Below, one piece after another: positions 22,850 to 34,755 of a stretch of 64,000 nucleotides of DNA. Source of the stretch: Arachis hypogaea (taxonomy: Eukaryota; Streptophyta; Magnoliopsida; Fabales; Fabaceae). A program made the translations under genes and the position numbers. The stretch spans positions 157,734,699 through 157,798,698 of the forward strand of contig NC_092050.1 in the NCBI RefSeq assembly GCF_003086295.3. Reading direction: 5' to 3'. Numbering within the stretch: position 1 is the first letter of the stretch; every line of letters starts with the position of its first letter. Under the pieces are notes generated by a model. That model was given only the letters and a program-made list of their open reading frames with translations, searched no databases and was not told the DNA's origin.

Positions 22850-25533
22850 ATTTCTTTATTTTAAAAATTATATATTAAAATATATTATTCTATGAAGAGT
22901 GTCAGGAGACCAGCAACTTTTGGTATTTGTAGCCATTAAATAGCCATCAATGATGATTTTAATGGTGTAAAATTAGTGTGAAATTTTATCCAATAATTCA
23001 CTTTTCCTTACTGATTACGCTGACAAGAATTTAAAAAAGTTGCTGGCCTCCTAAATTTTTTCTTATTCTATAATTCTTTGTATACAACACTTATGTAAAC
23101 TTACTTTTTAGTTCTTTATATTATGAAAATTAATTATATACAATGAAGACTCTCTTTAGTACTTAGTTTCCTAAACTTCGCTTAAAACACAAATCACCTG
23201 GAGGATTGTTTTAACTTTAATTTGTAGTGTATAATTTATAACTTCTTGAAGACGATTAATTAATATATAAAAGAACTTAAGATACATAATAAATGATAAT
23301 GTACATAGTAGTTATATTTTCAACTTATACAATTTGTTAATTTTCTAACTTATCATGAATGTGAATGATATAGGCATGACCATGATGAGGCTATAAAATA
23401 TCTCTGTGATTCATGAATGTGATGCACGGAAGAAGATATTTTGGGGATTAAAGAAGAAAAAAACATAAAAAAAGGAAGTGGTATGAGCTAAGTTCAGATG
23501 GCGACCAATGGTTAGTCCAAATCAATCTTGAGACTTGAGAGTGACCTTTTTGCTTCGAAATATGAAACCAACACAAACAGTCAAACATGTCATGTACTAC
23601 ATATATACTTCCCTTTGCATCATCCGGTTCTACTTAAAAGATTTTGAAGTGTCAGTTATTTTTAATCGTTGATCTTAATTATATATATTATTTATATTCT
23701 TTATAATTAAGATCAACAATTAAAAATAACTCACCAATATGACGATACATTTAAAATTTTTTTTTTTACTTATTATATATGTATTGAAAATATATCGTAT
23801 AGATATTTTTTTTTGTTAGAAGTTTTAAATGAGTCAATTTGGTGATTTATTTAAGGGCAAGTTCGCTTTATTTGTAAGTCATTATTTTTTAGTTGGAATC
23901 GTTTTTAATAAGTCTAATGAATTAAACGAGTTTGTTTATTTATTCTTTTATTTTATTTTTAAAAAATATTTTGATCAAAAATATTATTTTTAAATCAAAA
24001 CTTTAAATAAATAATTTTTTTAGTCGATAGATCAAATTTTTAGATTGAATAAAAAAGAATATTATCTAAAAGTGTTTTTTTTTTTTTTTGAAAAAATGTA
24101 AATATATAATTGATTAATTTAGATACAGTGAGCAATTGAGGGATCATAATGTGTTAGTTTATGGGGTTCAAAGAAAAAATTTTATAATATAAACAACTCA
24201 TCTTTTAATATTTTTTATTAGATATGGAGTGCTTTAATGTTTGTTACTTATCAAATTTCAATTATTTCTTATATTTTATATTAATTGTTCATCAAATTTA
24301 AAAGAATAATTTACTAATCAGATTCTACTTTTTTTTTTAAGATTATAAGAAAAATAAAAGCATAAAATCTGTTAATTTATTTATTATCTCTAATAGCAAG
24401 TTGTTTTTAAAAAGCGTTAGATATATAAATAAATTTGTCTTTATTGATCAAATTGCTAAAAGATTGTAGAAGTCTCTAATATGATAACTCACATTCAAAT
24501 ATCTAATAAAAGTGTAAATTAAATTTATTAATACCGATGAAAACAAGAAAAAGATTATAAAAGTTAAATATTTGACAAATCAAAACGAATCTAATAATTG
24601 CTTACTCATGTAAGTTGTTGACTTGTTGATTACCATTTTATACACACTAGAAGTAAGAAGAATTAAGCAGGTAAAATAACTCAAATTAAAGTCAAATATG
24701 AGTTGCTAAGCTTTGGCCAAACATTGAAGAATATAAAACTTTGAAAAATTTAAAAGCAAAATTGAATAAAAACTAGAAGGCAAGAAGTTAGGAGGAGAGT
24801 AGGAGACTAAATGCAAGTAGTCCCCCCTCCATTTTATTCTTAAGTATTGATGATATTAGTCATTAGGTATTTATATTTGTCTATGAATAGAGATTTATAT
24901 AGGCTCTAATTCTTTAGTGAAGTTTACGAATAATATAAAGTTATGTAGAGAGTTTTTATTTTCTCTATATTCGGAGAGTTTTGGTGTAGGATACTAGTGT
25001 TTTTATTTCCTCTATATTATGAGTAATATGTTTATTTCCTCGATAAATAGAGATTTGCATACTTATGTGCAATTGATTTATTCCTCTTTTTTCCCTCTTA
25101 ATTATTTCTTATATTTAAGTTTGCAAAGCATTTGGAGAATTCATTCTTTCAATTGAGTTTTTCTTTAATAATTTAATCATGATTATATAAGATATGGTTG
25201 AAAACATTTTAAGGAGCAGCCAAACAATCAACAGTAACAAGCGTTCTCTATGTGAAGCCATGATTTATTTCACTTTGGTTAGATCATAATGGACACTTTT
25301 GTTTATACTTGATACTTCTCAAAAAAACATAGACGAACTACTTATTTTCTGCTTCTGTTAATTCTTTAGAGAGATTTTCATGAAATAACTTATGTACCAA
25401 CAATAATACAAGAATACAAAAATACAGTACATGATTTAGTGTTATTCATTATTTTAAGCCCACAGATATGATATATGTTAAAAGAAAAAAAGAAAGCTAA
25501 TAATAACAATGGATTTTGTTTATCAACCAATGT
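22850..25533. other. Intergenic region 3' of the inhibitor-2 gene
   Basis: No gene, RNA or clear element is seen. A small AT-rich palindrome (TTAATTATATATATTA-like) lies near 23675-23735. The last 150 bases before 25534 are likely 3' UTR of the inhibitor-2 gene. Confidence 0.35.
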
Positions 25534-27904
25534 CTAAGAACCATTAGATGAAGGCATTGAAACTTTTTGTTTCCCTTCAATATCTATCTCTTTGACGCCA
25601 TCACTCAGTGAAGACGATGGTTCAGATTCATACTCTCCTTTACAAAGTACAGAACCATCATCCTCATCCTTTTCTTCTTCTTCTTCAAGAAGCCCCTTCT
25701 GCCGCAACTCTCTAACTTTCAGAAATTCGTCATAGTGGGCCTTTCTATGTTCTTTAAACCTTAAGCTCCTCTCTGTTTCAGAAACTAACAAGATGTAAGG
25801 GTACTCTTTCAATTCAATACCATGCACATCATTAATCCACTACTACCGTGATGTTTTCTTTAGAAATATTTTGATGGACAAACCCAACTTATGCAATAAA
25901 GTAAATATAGTATGATAAATTAGTTATTCAAATATTTGAATTATTGGATAAAAAATCAATCATCAAAACCAAAAGTCCCCTAGAGGAGAAGCACAACAGG
26001 ACATATGAGCAAATACTATTACGAAATGAAAGAATGACAATCATATGTGATGAAACCACCAAACGAAGGTCGAGTAACAGTATCATACCATCACCATCTT
26101 GATCCATTGCTTCTGCCTCATCTTCAGATGACCAACCGCCAGATTGTCCAGCACCTTTCTGGCTACTAGAAGCCATGTCATTCAGAGCACTCCATATTGC
26201 TTCAGCATGCACGGTGTGATTATCATTTTCATCACCAATACATGCATCAAAACTTCCTCGTACAGGGGATAGAGAACCTAAAAGATTAGTTTATTTCAGA
26301 ACAGTTGCTACACATAAATCGTGTTCTAGAACTCCCATTAAGTCATTAACAATGTTAACTTAGGCAGTGTTTGGTTGTTGTCTCAAAAAAATAGAGACAT
26401 AGACACAAAGACACAAATACACATGAACACAAAGATACACAAAATTTATAACATGTTTGGTGATAATACACAAGACACATGTATTTAATTCAAAAGTCCA
26501 TTTTATCCCCAAACTAAAACAACTCAAGTGTTAAAGATAAAGGACAATGGTTGAAATTTTAAAAAACAATTAGGGATAGAATTGGAAAAATCTGTGTCTC
26601 ATGGATTGTGTCTTAGTGTCACAGCTTGAAAGAGATACACTAAATACATGTCTTTTATGTGTATCTGTGTGTAACCGTGTCTTTTAAAATTTTATGTCTC
26701 AGCAAACAAACGGTGTACACGTACCACCGTGTCCATGTCTCTGATGGTCATGGACATTAACCAAACGGAGCCTTAATATTTTTTACAAAAAGAAACCGAA
26801 CTACACCAAAGCCTAAGTAAATGTTTGAAATGAAAATTTTGAAAACTATTAAAAATCCATTAAGAGAACACTAAAAGCAATACTGTAGTTTAAAGCAGTA
26901 AAATATCCCTTTCCCCCTTGCTGAAATACAATCAAACTATTATTTGCAAGAATAGGTATATCAATGCATGCATAATTGAATACAAATTACTAGTTAAAAA
27001 ATTGATGTGAACAAGAAAGCAGCATGAAATATGCACTTTAGATGATCTTCTTTACATACTGTCGTCATCAATCATCGGATGATATGGAGTCTTAGGCTCA
27101 GTAATTTTCTGCCTCACAGGTTTGTTTGCCTCAATTTCTCCAATGTTAGCTTCGTCCCATCTTACGCGTCCCCTACAATGTGTAACAAAAATTCATATTT
27201 GGAACTTGCAATGTAATGTGCTTGAAAATAAGACATTATATAAATAAAAAACATGGTGATGATGCTTTATAAAGATATATCCTATCAGCGGAGAAATGCA
27301 AGAGGGGACTCCATAACAATTTTCATTCTTCTATCGACAATCATGTTCATTAAACAGGCAACGTAATATACCTATAAAATTAGCCGAACCAACAGATTTC
27401 CAGTATATCAAAAGGGATCAAATAGGATTTGGAACCATTCCTGTTCCTTTCTTTATTTTGACCTAAGGAGTGTTTGATGTGTACTATCCCCTTTAGTCTT
27501 GCATTTGTACACAGTACACACTTTCTGCTGAACAGGTAAACATACCACCAGACCCAGAGAAGGTTATGTTGAAAATATCTTTTGACTAAAAGGGTGTCAT
27601 TCTTTTCCTTCATAGGCTCTCAATTTAGCATCATGGTTTTGGGAATATTTCCATTGATGGACATATAAAACCCATCTCAACCCTTTCCTTTAAAAGAGTT
27701 AATTCCTAAGATGGTCTTAGAAGATGAATTTTCAACTCAAGGGAAGGTATTAACTGTTCAGAAACATCCATAGTAGAATGTAGTGCAAATTACCCGGACA
27801 AACAAATTCGTCTAATTTTCTCCTTATATTATAATACAAAATATACAAGAAGCTGGAGCATAAGCAACTAACAAACAGAAAATTACTTGCTTGCATTACC
27901 TCAT
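25534..27904 (-). CDS. Protein phosphatase 1 regulatory inhibitor-2 (IPP-2 family)
   Basis: A heat-stable, largely disordered inhibitor and chaperone of the type-1 protein phosphatase catalytic subunit, acting in nucleus and cytosol. Four coding exons: 27904-27900 (only ATGAG), 27172-27060, 26277-26089 and 25784-25534, all with GT/AG borders and phases that join cleanly. The product is 185 aa, the usual plant size. The three family motifs are present: [11 protein letters not shown] (about 2-12), [12 protein letters not shown] (about 24-35, with the TP phosphorylation site) and, in the last exon, [19 protein letters not shown]. The latter is followed by an acidic run. The middle exon has the SGGWSSEDE acidic stretch. 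The start is the only ATG whose donor phase completes the RGRVRW motif. A 5' UTR intron starting at 28628 is likely. Intron 2 carries a Tourist-like MITE. Confidence 0.9.
26363..26772. mobile_element. Tourist-like MITE inside intron 2 of inhibitor-2
   Basis: The ends are GGCAGTGTTTGGTTGTTGTC and, reversed, GGCTCCGTTTGGTTAATGTC. Both sides carry TTA (26360-26362 and 26773-26775), the PIF/Harbinger target duplication. The interior is rich in GACACA, TGTGTC and CACATG words. It lies wholly within the intron and does not touch splice sites. Confidence 0.75.
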
Positions 27905-28740
27905 TTTGGAATACAATGATCTCTTCAAACACCAAAATTATTCAAAGCAATCAACAAGTGACCTGATCAGCTGGAGAAAAAACATAACAAGTCATGTGGT
28001 AAGCCTTTAAGCCTCAGAACACTACAATTAATAGAAACCAAATAATAAGAAAAGAAAACTCTGAAAATGCTACTCAAAGACGACATTCCAAACAAGTCAA
28101 AGATTGTCAAAGCATGAAAGCAACTAGATACACAAACTGATAAAACATAAACTCTGAACTAAGCATTTGAAAGAGAAAGCACACCATGATTGGGAAGAGT
28201 AAGGTACTTAACAGTTAACAGTGAAAATTCAAAACCTTGTGGATAATTAGTACTCAATAAACAAAAAGCAATTTTTATTTTCATTACACAGTAAACATTA
28301 AGCAACGCGAAAAAAACTGAATCCAAATTGGGCAAATCGAACTACTCCAATTACGTTCTACAGTTCACAACCCACGATTTTGATAAACTTCACAATCAAG
28401 CAGAAAAATTCACAAACTAACAAACCCTAAAACTTAATTGACGAAACATTAGGTGATCTAAAACAGCTTAGCATCATTAAATTCTCATCGAATCCGAAAG
28501 AGAAAGAGAGACGAGTCCATTGCAAAGAAAAACCCCAAAAACTTCGGTTGAAAACTTTTACCTAGAAAATATAGAATTGAATTTTCTCGGGAAACAAACA
28601 ACAAAGAAAAATATAGAGTTGTATATACCTGGAAGATGAATTCCGCGTGTTAAAGGAGGAAGCAGGTGCAGTATGCTTAAAGCTTTAAACTTTTCAAGAA
28701 TGAAGATTCTTCTTCTCCATAGTCTACTCTCTCATATTTC
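27905..28740 (-). promoter_or_regulatory. 5' UTR intron and promoter region of inhibitor-2
   Basis: A good donor, CCAG|GTATATAC, lies at 28629/28628 on the minus strand. About 100 bases upstream of it are GC-richer and CT-rich (probable first, non-coding exon, about 28730-28629). The 3' acceptor just before the ATG exon is not certain; TTTGAAG about 20 bases upstream of the ATG is one candidate. No clear TATA box. Confidence 0.45.
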
Positions 28741-29269
28741 CAGTCCTACCCTTTTCATTTTTTTTTTTACTTTAAAGATAATTTTTAATTAATTATTTAA
28801 AATTAGAATTTAGAAATTATATCATGTTTTAGCGGAACCGATATTTATATGATGAGTAATATCTAAATTAGTTGCTAAAAGTTTTTTAATTAGATATATA
28901 TTTTAATTCTCAATAAATTTTAGTTATTAAATTAATTTTTAAATTTTTATTTTATAATATAAATTAATCTTCACATCAAATTGTTTATCTTTATAAAAGA
29001 TTGATTTAAATTTTTCTAAAAACTATTATATCTTTATTCAATAACTACAAGTGTTTTATCTAATTTTTTTACAAAAATATTATAAGAAAATATTAAAAAC
29101 TAATTTACTGTTTAAAATTTGTTGAAAAAAGTAAAGTATTTGACTTGAAAAAATTTTAGAGGCTAAAATGTCATAGAGAACAACATAGGCTTTTTCTAAT
29201 CATTCTATAATTAAAATTTAAAACTCAAATTTCAGAAAATTTATTGAGGAAAAAGAAAAATAATAGTGT
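28741..29269. other. AT-rich intergenic stretch
   Basis: Low-complexity AT-rich sequence with no ORF, terminal repeat or motif that I can support. Confidence 0.4.
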
Positions 29270-29785
29270 GCGGCCAGTGCGAAAATTGATTTTATTATGG
29301 AATCAATATTGGTGCTGGACGGAGTTAGAGAGCTTTACATTTGTATGGTGTCAGTTTAAATGCAAATCGGATCGAGGGACTTGCCAAAGCAAAATCGGAC
29401 TATGCGAGAACTGCAGCAAAGAACTCAAAGGGTCCGTTTTGATTTAAAAAAATTAAAAAAAAAAGAAAAATCTGAAAACGGAGGGTCCGTTTTCTTTTAA
29501 GAAAAAAATTAAAAAAAAAATCTAAAAACGGAGGGCCGTTTTCTTTTAAGGGAAAAATAAAAAAAACAAAAATCTGAAAATGGAGAGTCCGATTTGATTT
29601 CAAATATAAAAAAAAAATAAAAACTAATCGGATGGTCCGATTTGTGGTTAATAAAATTTTTAACAAAGAACTCGGACGATCCGGTTTTTTCCTATCCCAC
29701 ACCTGTGTCTAACACTTGTATACACTATAACCAAACACAACTCACACACTCCTCCAATATAAAAAAAAATTAGCCGCGGCCAGTG
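29270..29785. mobile_element. GGTCCG-rich inserted element, copy 1 (with 10-bp duplication)
   Basis: Flanked by the direct repeat GCGGCCAGTG (29270-29279 and 29776-29785), a probable 10-base target duplication. The interior has four or five irregular units of about 60 bases, each with GGTCCG(T/A)TTT or GATCCG followed by an A-rich run. It ends with TATCCCACACCTGTG, CACAACTCACACACTCCTCC and AATATAAAAAAAAATTAGCC. The same 3' half is present at 57399-57687. No ORF or TIR. Superfamily unknown; a 10-base duplication would fit a Mutator-type insertion. Confidence 0.6.
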
Positions 29786-30181
29786 TGGGATAGGTTTGGT
29801 TGATTCTTAATAAAGAGAAATGTTATATCAGTCGGTCCTATATAGAGATGTGAAAAGAACAGTAGTGTTCTATTTATATATATATACTCGCATATATTCA
29901 TTTTCTTACATATGATTCTTAGATTTTAGTTGCATAAGAAAAGAAAACAAGTAATGAATTCGCCTGTCCCTACACATGTTTTTGGCTTTTTGCACATTTT
30001 ATTACTTTGCTTTAGCTTGAAGATAATCAAAGTGACTTCATTCTAATAATCTTATCTTCCATAGGATAGCATAGCATAGCGTTGAATCAATGAGGGAGAG
30101 AGAGATGGGTGGGGAAACAGTGGGCCGAGTAGGACTAGGCAGCTACAGCAACAGAGAAAGGATCCAAGGATTTAGAATTGA
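29786..30181. other. Non-coding stretch before the LINE remnant
   Basis: No ORF. The last 100 bases (30090-30181) are GC-richer and probably belong to the LINE 5' untranslated region. Confidence 0.4.
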
Positions 30182-31928
30182 GAAGAGTTTTTCTGTCTAG
30201 AACAGGAATTTTTTATTGTTTTTGTAGACAGGTTACCAAGGAATATCTCGAAACAAGAATTATTTGAGTTGTTCTCTTGGACGGGAAGGATCAATGATAT
30301 ATACCTTTTAAGGAAGATGAGAAATGGATCTGTTTATCTATTTGTGTTCATCAAGTATACGACGAAAGGAGGGGCTTTGAAGGTAATATCAGATATAAAT
30401 CACATGCGATTAAGAGGAAAGGAGATCTTTGTGGGGGAGGCTAAGTACAGGAGGGATAATTCTACGGGGAAGAAGGCAAAGGTTGTTGAAGGTCCGAGGA
30501 GCATTACGGGTGCTGCGGTGGCTGATCGTGGGAAAGGTCTTGTTCAGGTTGGAAGTCACTTAAAACAACGGAGGCATGCCGATCAAGAGGTGGGTGAGTG
30601 TGGGAGAAATTCTGATCAGACCAGGGATCACTTGGAAGGAAGGATTTCGGTGGACAATGCGCAGGGTACCCATACAAAGGAAGTAGAAGTCTTAGTGGCG
30701 CAAGATAACCTGCCCTGGCTGCAGAGGAGTATCATTGGGAGTTCAACAGCAGCTATCAATTTCCGTTTGTTGAACGAGACAACTCGTACGAATTAGCCTC
30801 ACGTAGTTAAAGTTTGTGACATGGGGCCGCACAAAACTTTGTTGATCTTTGATAGCGTTCGTAGTGTGGAAGCGGCCCTGACCTCTTATATGGATAGCCT
30901 CTTGCGCTTCTTTCATAGCGTATGCCATTGGGATGAGCATGTGCGATGTGACAGGAGAAGAGTGTGGCTTGCATGCTTCGGGGTTCCGCTACAAGTGTGG
31001 TCAGAAGACACGTTCCGTAAGATTAGTGGCCAGTGGGGTGAGGTGGTGACCTGCGATGATGTTACTATATCATCAAAGTCGTTTCGCGCTGGACGTGTGC
31101 TGATTGATACGAATAGGTTTGAGGTTATCTAGGAACGGGTCCGCGTGTCGGTAGGAACAAAGGGTTTCGATGTGTTTGTTTCGGAGGTAGGAAGCGATGT
31201 GCCTGGCTTAGCGGGTTATGTGATGAAGGATGCCTTCGACGAAAATCATGGTCTTGTCATGGGAGCTGATTATGGAACTGCGGACAAATTCAGGGACCGT
31301 AGTGGTTATCGAAGCCGCATGCAGCGACTGGGCGGGGGATGCAGAGCCGGAGTTGTGGGCTCCGGCGGCGAGGGAGGAAGTACCGCAAAAAGGTAGAGTT
31401 GTAATTAGTCCTGAAGACTTGAATGAGTAGAGTAACGGTTTTTTGGATTCTAAAATGGCAAGAGCAAACATTAAGGAATTCAATTCCAGGGAGAGAAAGG
31501 ATGATACTGCAGGATCCCCAGCTGATAGTGCGGAGGCTAATTCGGAAAGGACGATATCTTGGGACTATGTTAGATATGGTATGGTCGCTGAAGATGATCT
31601 TACCAGTAAAGCTAGGAGTGGGTTGGGTACCAAGGAGCCCAATAACAAGCACACTAGCATTGGGAGCCTTTGTTTGTTACCAAAGACTAATGAAGTGCGG
31701 CTGGGCTTGCAACATAAAGGCCCACACGCTACTTCCTACTCTGGATCCGGGATGGAGCGGGTTAGTAGGGTTCTGCCGCGGATGCCGTGTAGCAGGCAAA
31801 GTTCCAGCTCCATATGATTCGGTTGTGTACAGCTTCCAGCTCGGTTGACGAAGCGGGGTGGGGAAACAACTCTGGCAGCGTGGCTGAGGCGAGTAAGTGG
31901 AGGTTTGGTGACGGGCAGAGCCGAAGGG
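30182..31928 (+). pseudogene. LINE (L1-type) ORF1, 5' and middle part, decayed
   Basis: One frame stays open from 30182 to 31396 except for TAG stops at 30794 and 31130, with no ATG at its head. The start reads FFIVFVDRLPRNISKQELFE, then LFSWTGRINDIYLLRK and VYLFVFIKYTT, an RNA-recognition-motif fold as found at the front of plant LINE ORF1. From about 30800 it continues KTLLIFDSVRSVEAALTSYM, then RRRVWLACFGVPLQVWSEDT and GRVLIDT, matching the DUF4283-like region of such proteins. A frameshift near 31400 moves the hydrophilic linker (REKDDTAG-type, acidic and serine-rich) into another frame. Non-functional retrotransposon remnant, interrupted at 31929 by a nested element. Confidence 0.7.
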
Positions 31929-32666
31929 CATTGTTATTAAAACCGGACCGTATAAGGCAACGAACCGGTGCGAACCAGTCAAATTCAAAGTGAACCAGTC
32001 AAAATCAATAAGATCGGTTCGACCGAACTGCTTGAGTTTCAAAATTTCTCCAAAATGTGAAAGATGGGGTTTGAACCCCCCTGATCAAGGAGAAAAGTGA
32101 TACTTACAACCACCAGACTGTTACGCTTGTTATTAATATATATGCAAATTTATATATATATATATATATATCTTTCAGGAAATAATTTATTTTTATTTAA
32201 TTTATTTTAATTTTAGTTATAAACTCATTCATTCTTAAATTAATTATATTTTAATTTAACAATAATTATAAACCCACTTACTTTTTTTTATAATTATATA
32301 ATATCTATTAATATTATTTTCCAATAAATACTTATAGTATATAATAGTATAATAGATATAAACTAATTAATAAATTATTAAAATTCAAAAATAATAGTTA
32401 TTTTAATATAAAAATAAAATAAAAATATTTATGATAGAGTAAAATTAACAAAATACTTATTGTTCCTGTTTTATATTGTTTTAGAATAGCTAGATATTTT
32501 TAAAATGTTAGTAAAATTTTGTATTTTAAATTTTTGACTATGTTATGTTTTTTATTTACATAGGATCGGGTCAATCGGTTCAACCAATGACCCACCGGTT
32601 GAACCAATGACCCAGTGATCCAGTGATCTGACTGGTTCGATCACCGGTTCGGTCCTGACAACTATG
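31929..32666. mobile_element. hAT-like element nested in the LINE
   Basis: The ends are CATTGTTATTAAAACCGGACC and, reversed, CATAGTTGTCAGGACCGAACC. Longer related blocks GAACCGGTG and GAACCAGTCA sit just inside both ends. Flanking 8-base sequences CCGAAGGG (31921-31928) and CTAAAGGG (32667-32674) match at six positions. The 738-base interior is AT-rich with a TA run at about 32150-32170 and no ORF. LINE coding sequence resumes directly on the right. Confidence 0.75.
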
Positions 32667-33160
32667 CTAAAGGGGGACCTGGTCCAGAGCCTGGTTGTAA
32701 TGGTGACGTTGCTGTAAGGCTAGAGGAAGAACAGGGTTGTGATGCGATCGGGTGTGGAATGAGGCTGAGTAAGGAAGGGGAAGTCGCAAGTTGCAAACAT
32801 GGTTGCCAGGGACACACGTGCTCGTCGAAGGGTAAAGTAAACGAAGTCCCAGGTGCAGCGGCGATACAAGGAACAGTGGTAGCGCCAGAGCTAGTTAAAG
32901 ATGACGCTGGTTCAGAGGACTTGGAAAAGGCCAGTGGTGTTGATGAAAGTGACACTGAAACTGAAACGTCAAAAAATATGTGGGAAAAGGAAATGCAAGA
33001 AAACAGAGAGGCTTGAGAGCTCGCAATGGAGTCTGGAGCGGTGCAGTACGATGAGGAAGATGACATTATGGCGATACTTCAAGCACAGAATGAGGCGATA
33101 GCACTGAAGAAAAAACAAGCTAAGCAGAGGGAGAAGGCTAGAAGAATTTGACCAAAAAAT
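32667..33160 (+). pseudogene. LINE ORF1, C-terminal acidic part (right of the nested element)
   Basis: This continues the ORF1 remnant after the nested insertion: GDVAVRLEEEQGCDAIG-like sequence, then DESDTETETSKNMWEKEMQE and, after a stop and frame change, YDEEDDIMAILQAQNEAIA with a lysine-rich KKKQAKQREKARR tail. The acidic-then-basic tail is typical of the end of plant LINE ORF1. Stops and frameshifts make it inactive. Confidence 0.6.
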
Positions 33161-33184
33161 CGAAAAAAGATGTGTATAAATGCG

Positions 33185-33600
33185 GTAAAATGATCTGTAG
33201 CTCTCGGAATGTTAGGAGGTTAGCGAGAGTTGAAAAATTGAGTATGATAAAGAACTTTAGGAGAAAATTTAAACTGAACATGCTAGGATTGATAGAGACG
33301 AAGAAGGCAAATTTGACCAATTTCAAAGTAGTCCAACTTTGGAAAAATGATGCAGTTTGATGGGAGTTTGTAGGGGTGGAAAGTGTGTTAGGTGGCCTGC
33401 TATTGATGTGGGATGAAACAGTCTTTAAGATGCATAACTGCTATAAAGGAGTTAGATGCTTATGTGTGGATGGGGTGTTGTCAAAAAATAACTTCCGTTG
33501 TGCTTCTGTCTAGTATATGGGGCGTATGCAAAGGAAGAAAAGCTTGTTGTGTGGGAAGAGTTGCTTCTTATCTGGGTTATATCAAGAAAAAAAAATTGGT
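33185..33600 (+). pseudogene. LINE ORF2, start of the endonuclease domain only
   Basis: At 33187-33357 the frame reads SRNVRRLARVEKLSMIKNFR, then LNMLGLIETKKANLTNF, the beginning of an APE-type endonuclease (family pattern N-x-R-G-L...E-T-K). In other frames follow WEFVGVESVLGGLLLMWDE, FKMHNCYKGVRCLCVDGVL and SKNNFRCAS. Homology stops at about 33600; the reverse transcriptase is missing. Loss of the 3' end is the reverse of the usual LINE 5' truncation, so a later deletion is likely. Confidence 0.65.
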
Positions 33601-34456
33601 GTAAGGATTCAATTAAAAAGAAAAAAAAGTATAGGGACCTAACTAAAACTTTCGCAAAATTATAGAGATCAACAAAGTAATTAAACTTAATTTTATCATA
33701 CATAAATTTTACTATTTTAATTTAAAAATAATTAATTTATAATTTTATTATTTTAGTAATTTATTCACTTTAAAAGATCTTAATCCTATATATAACTAGA
33801 GTGAAATGACAGATAAATTATTTATACTATATAATATATTTTAATAAGTAATATGTTATTTAAAAATTAATTATATAATATGTAAATTAATTTTAATTTT
33901 AAAGTGTATGTTTTGTATTAACAATATTTTTGAGAACATTTATTTGACAACTAGTATATCATAATCATTTCATATAATTATTCAACTAAATGTAATGCAA
34001 ATTGATTTTTTTTTTTACCAAAAATAAAGAGACTCGAATTCGCAATTTTTAGATGAGTATAGAAAGACTTTGACATTTAAGCTATATAACTCATTGAAAT
34101 TTAGTTTATTGAAAAAAATTATAAATAATATAACAGACTATACATATATTTATACACAAATTATAGGATAATTAATTTGATGACTGGTATAAAAAATATA
34201 ACAATTTTAAACGAGGTTATGATATCTCCAAATGAATAAATTAGATTAAAAGTTAGATTTAGCGACAATTAATAAGATAGGAAGTATGAATTTCATAAAC
34301 TTCCAAAAATAATTTGATCAGAACCAATAATTCAAAAAAAAAAAAAAACATTATGAGCAGTTTTAACACTATTTCAAATAGAATATAACTTTTATTTTTT
34401 TTTCTATTTGATTAGATTATCAAAATATTCAGCTGTTTGTTTAACGCTCCACCTTA

Positions 34457-34755
34457 TTATTGTGTTAAGTTCTCTTTACTTAAAAAAAAAAAAAGAAAAT
34501 CTTATCTTCCAACTTTTGGTTCTAACTTACTGCGGAAAAGTTAACATATGTACTATGTCATTAATTATTTTGGAAATTATACTTTGTGATGCATATGTGA
34601 TATTAATGATATACGTGCAGCAATAAACTCTAGAACAAATACTAATTAACTATGAATCTATGATATGAAATTTTTTCTTTGTGCTCCATTTCCAAAAAGT
34701 TTCTATGTTTATATCACAAATTGACATACCAACAGCACCTCACTCATGATCCTTA
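34457..34755. repeat. Direct repeat block, copy 1
   Basis: Near-identical to 43966-44263 in the same orientation, from TTATTGTGTTAAGTTCTC through CTTATCTTCCAACTTTTGGT, TGTGATGCATATGTGATA and TAACTATGAATCTATGATA to a CACCTCACT(C/T)AT end. Only scattered differences. Sequence outside the block is unrelated. An open frame covers part of it but matches nothing. Confidence 0.85.

Noticed and set aside
27380..27613. 77-codon minus-strand frame in intron 1 of inhibitor-2
   Set aside because: It lies inside the intron, has no resemblance to a family, and is not needed for the inhibitor-2 exon phases.
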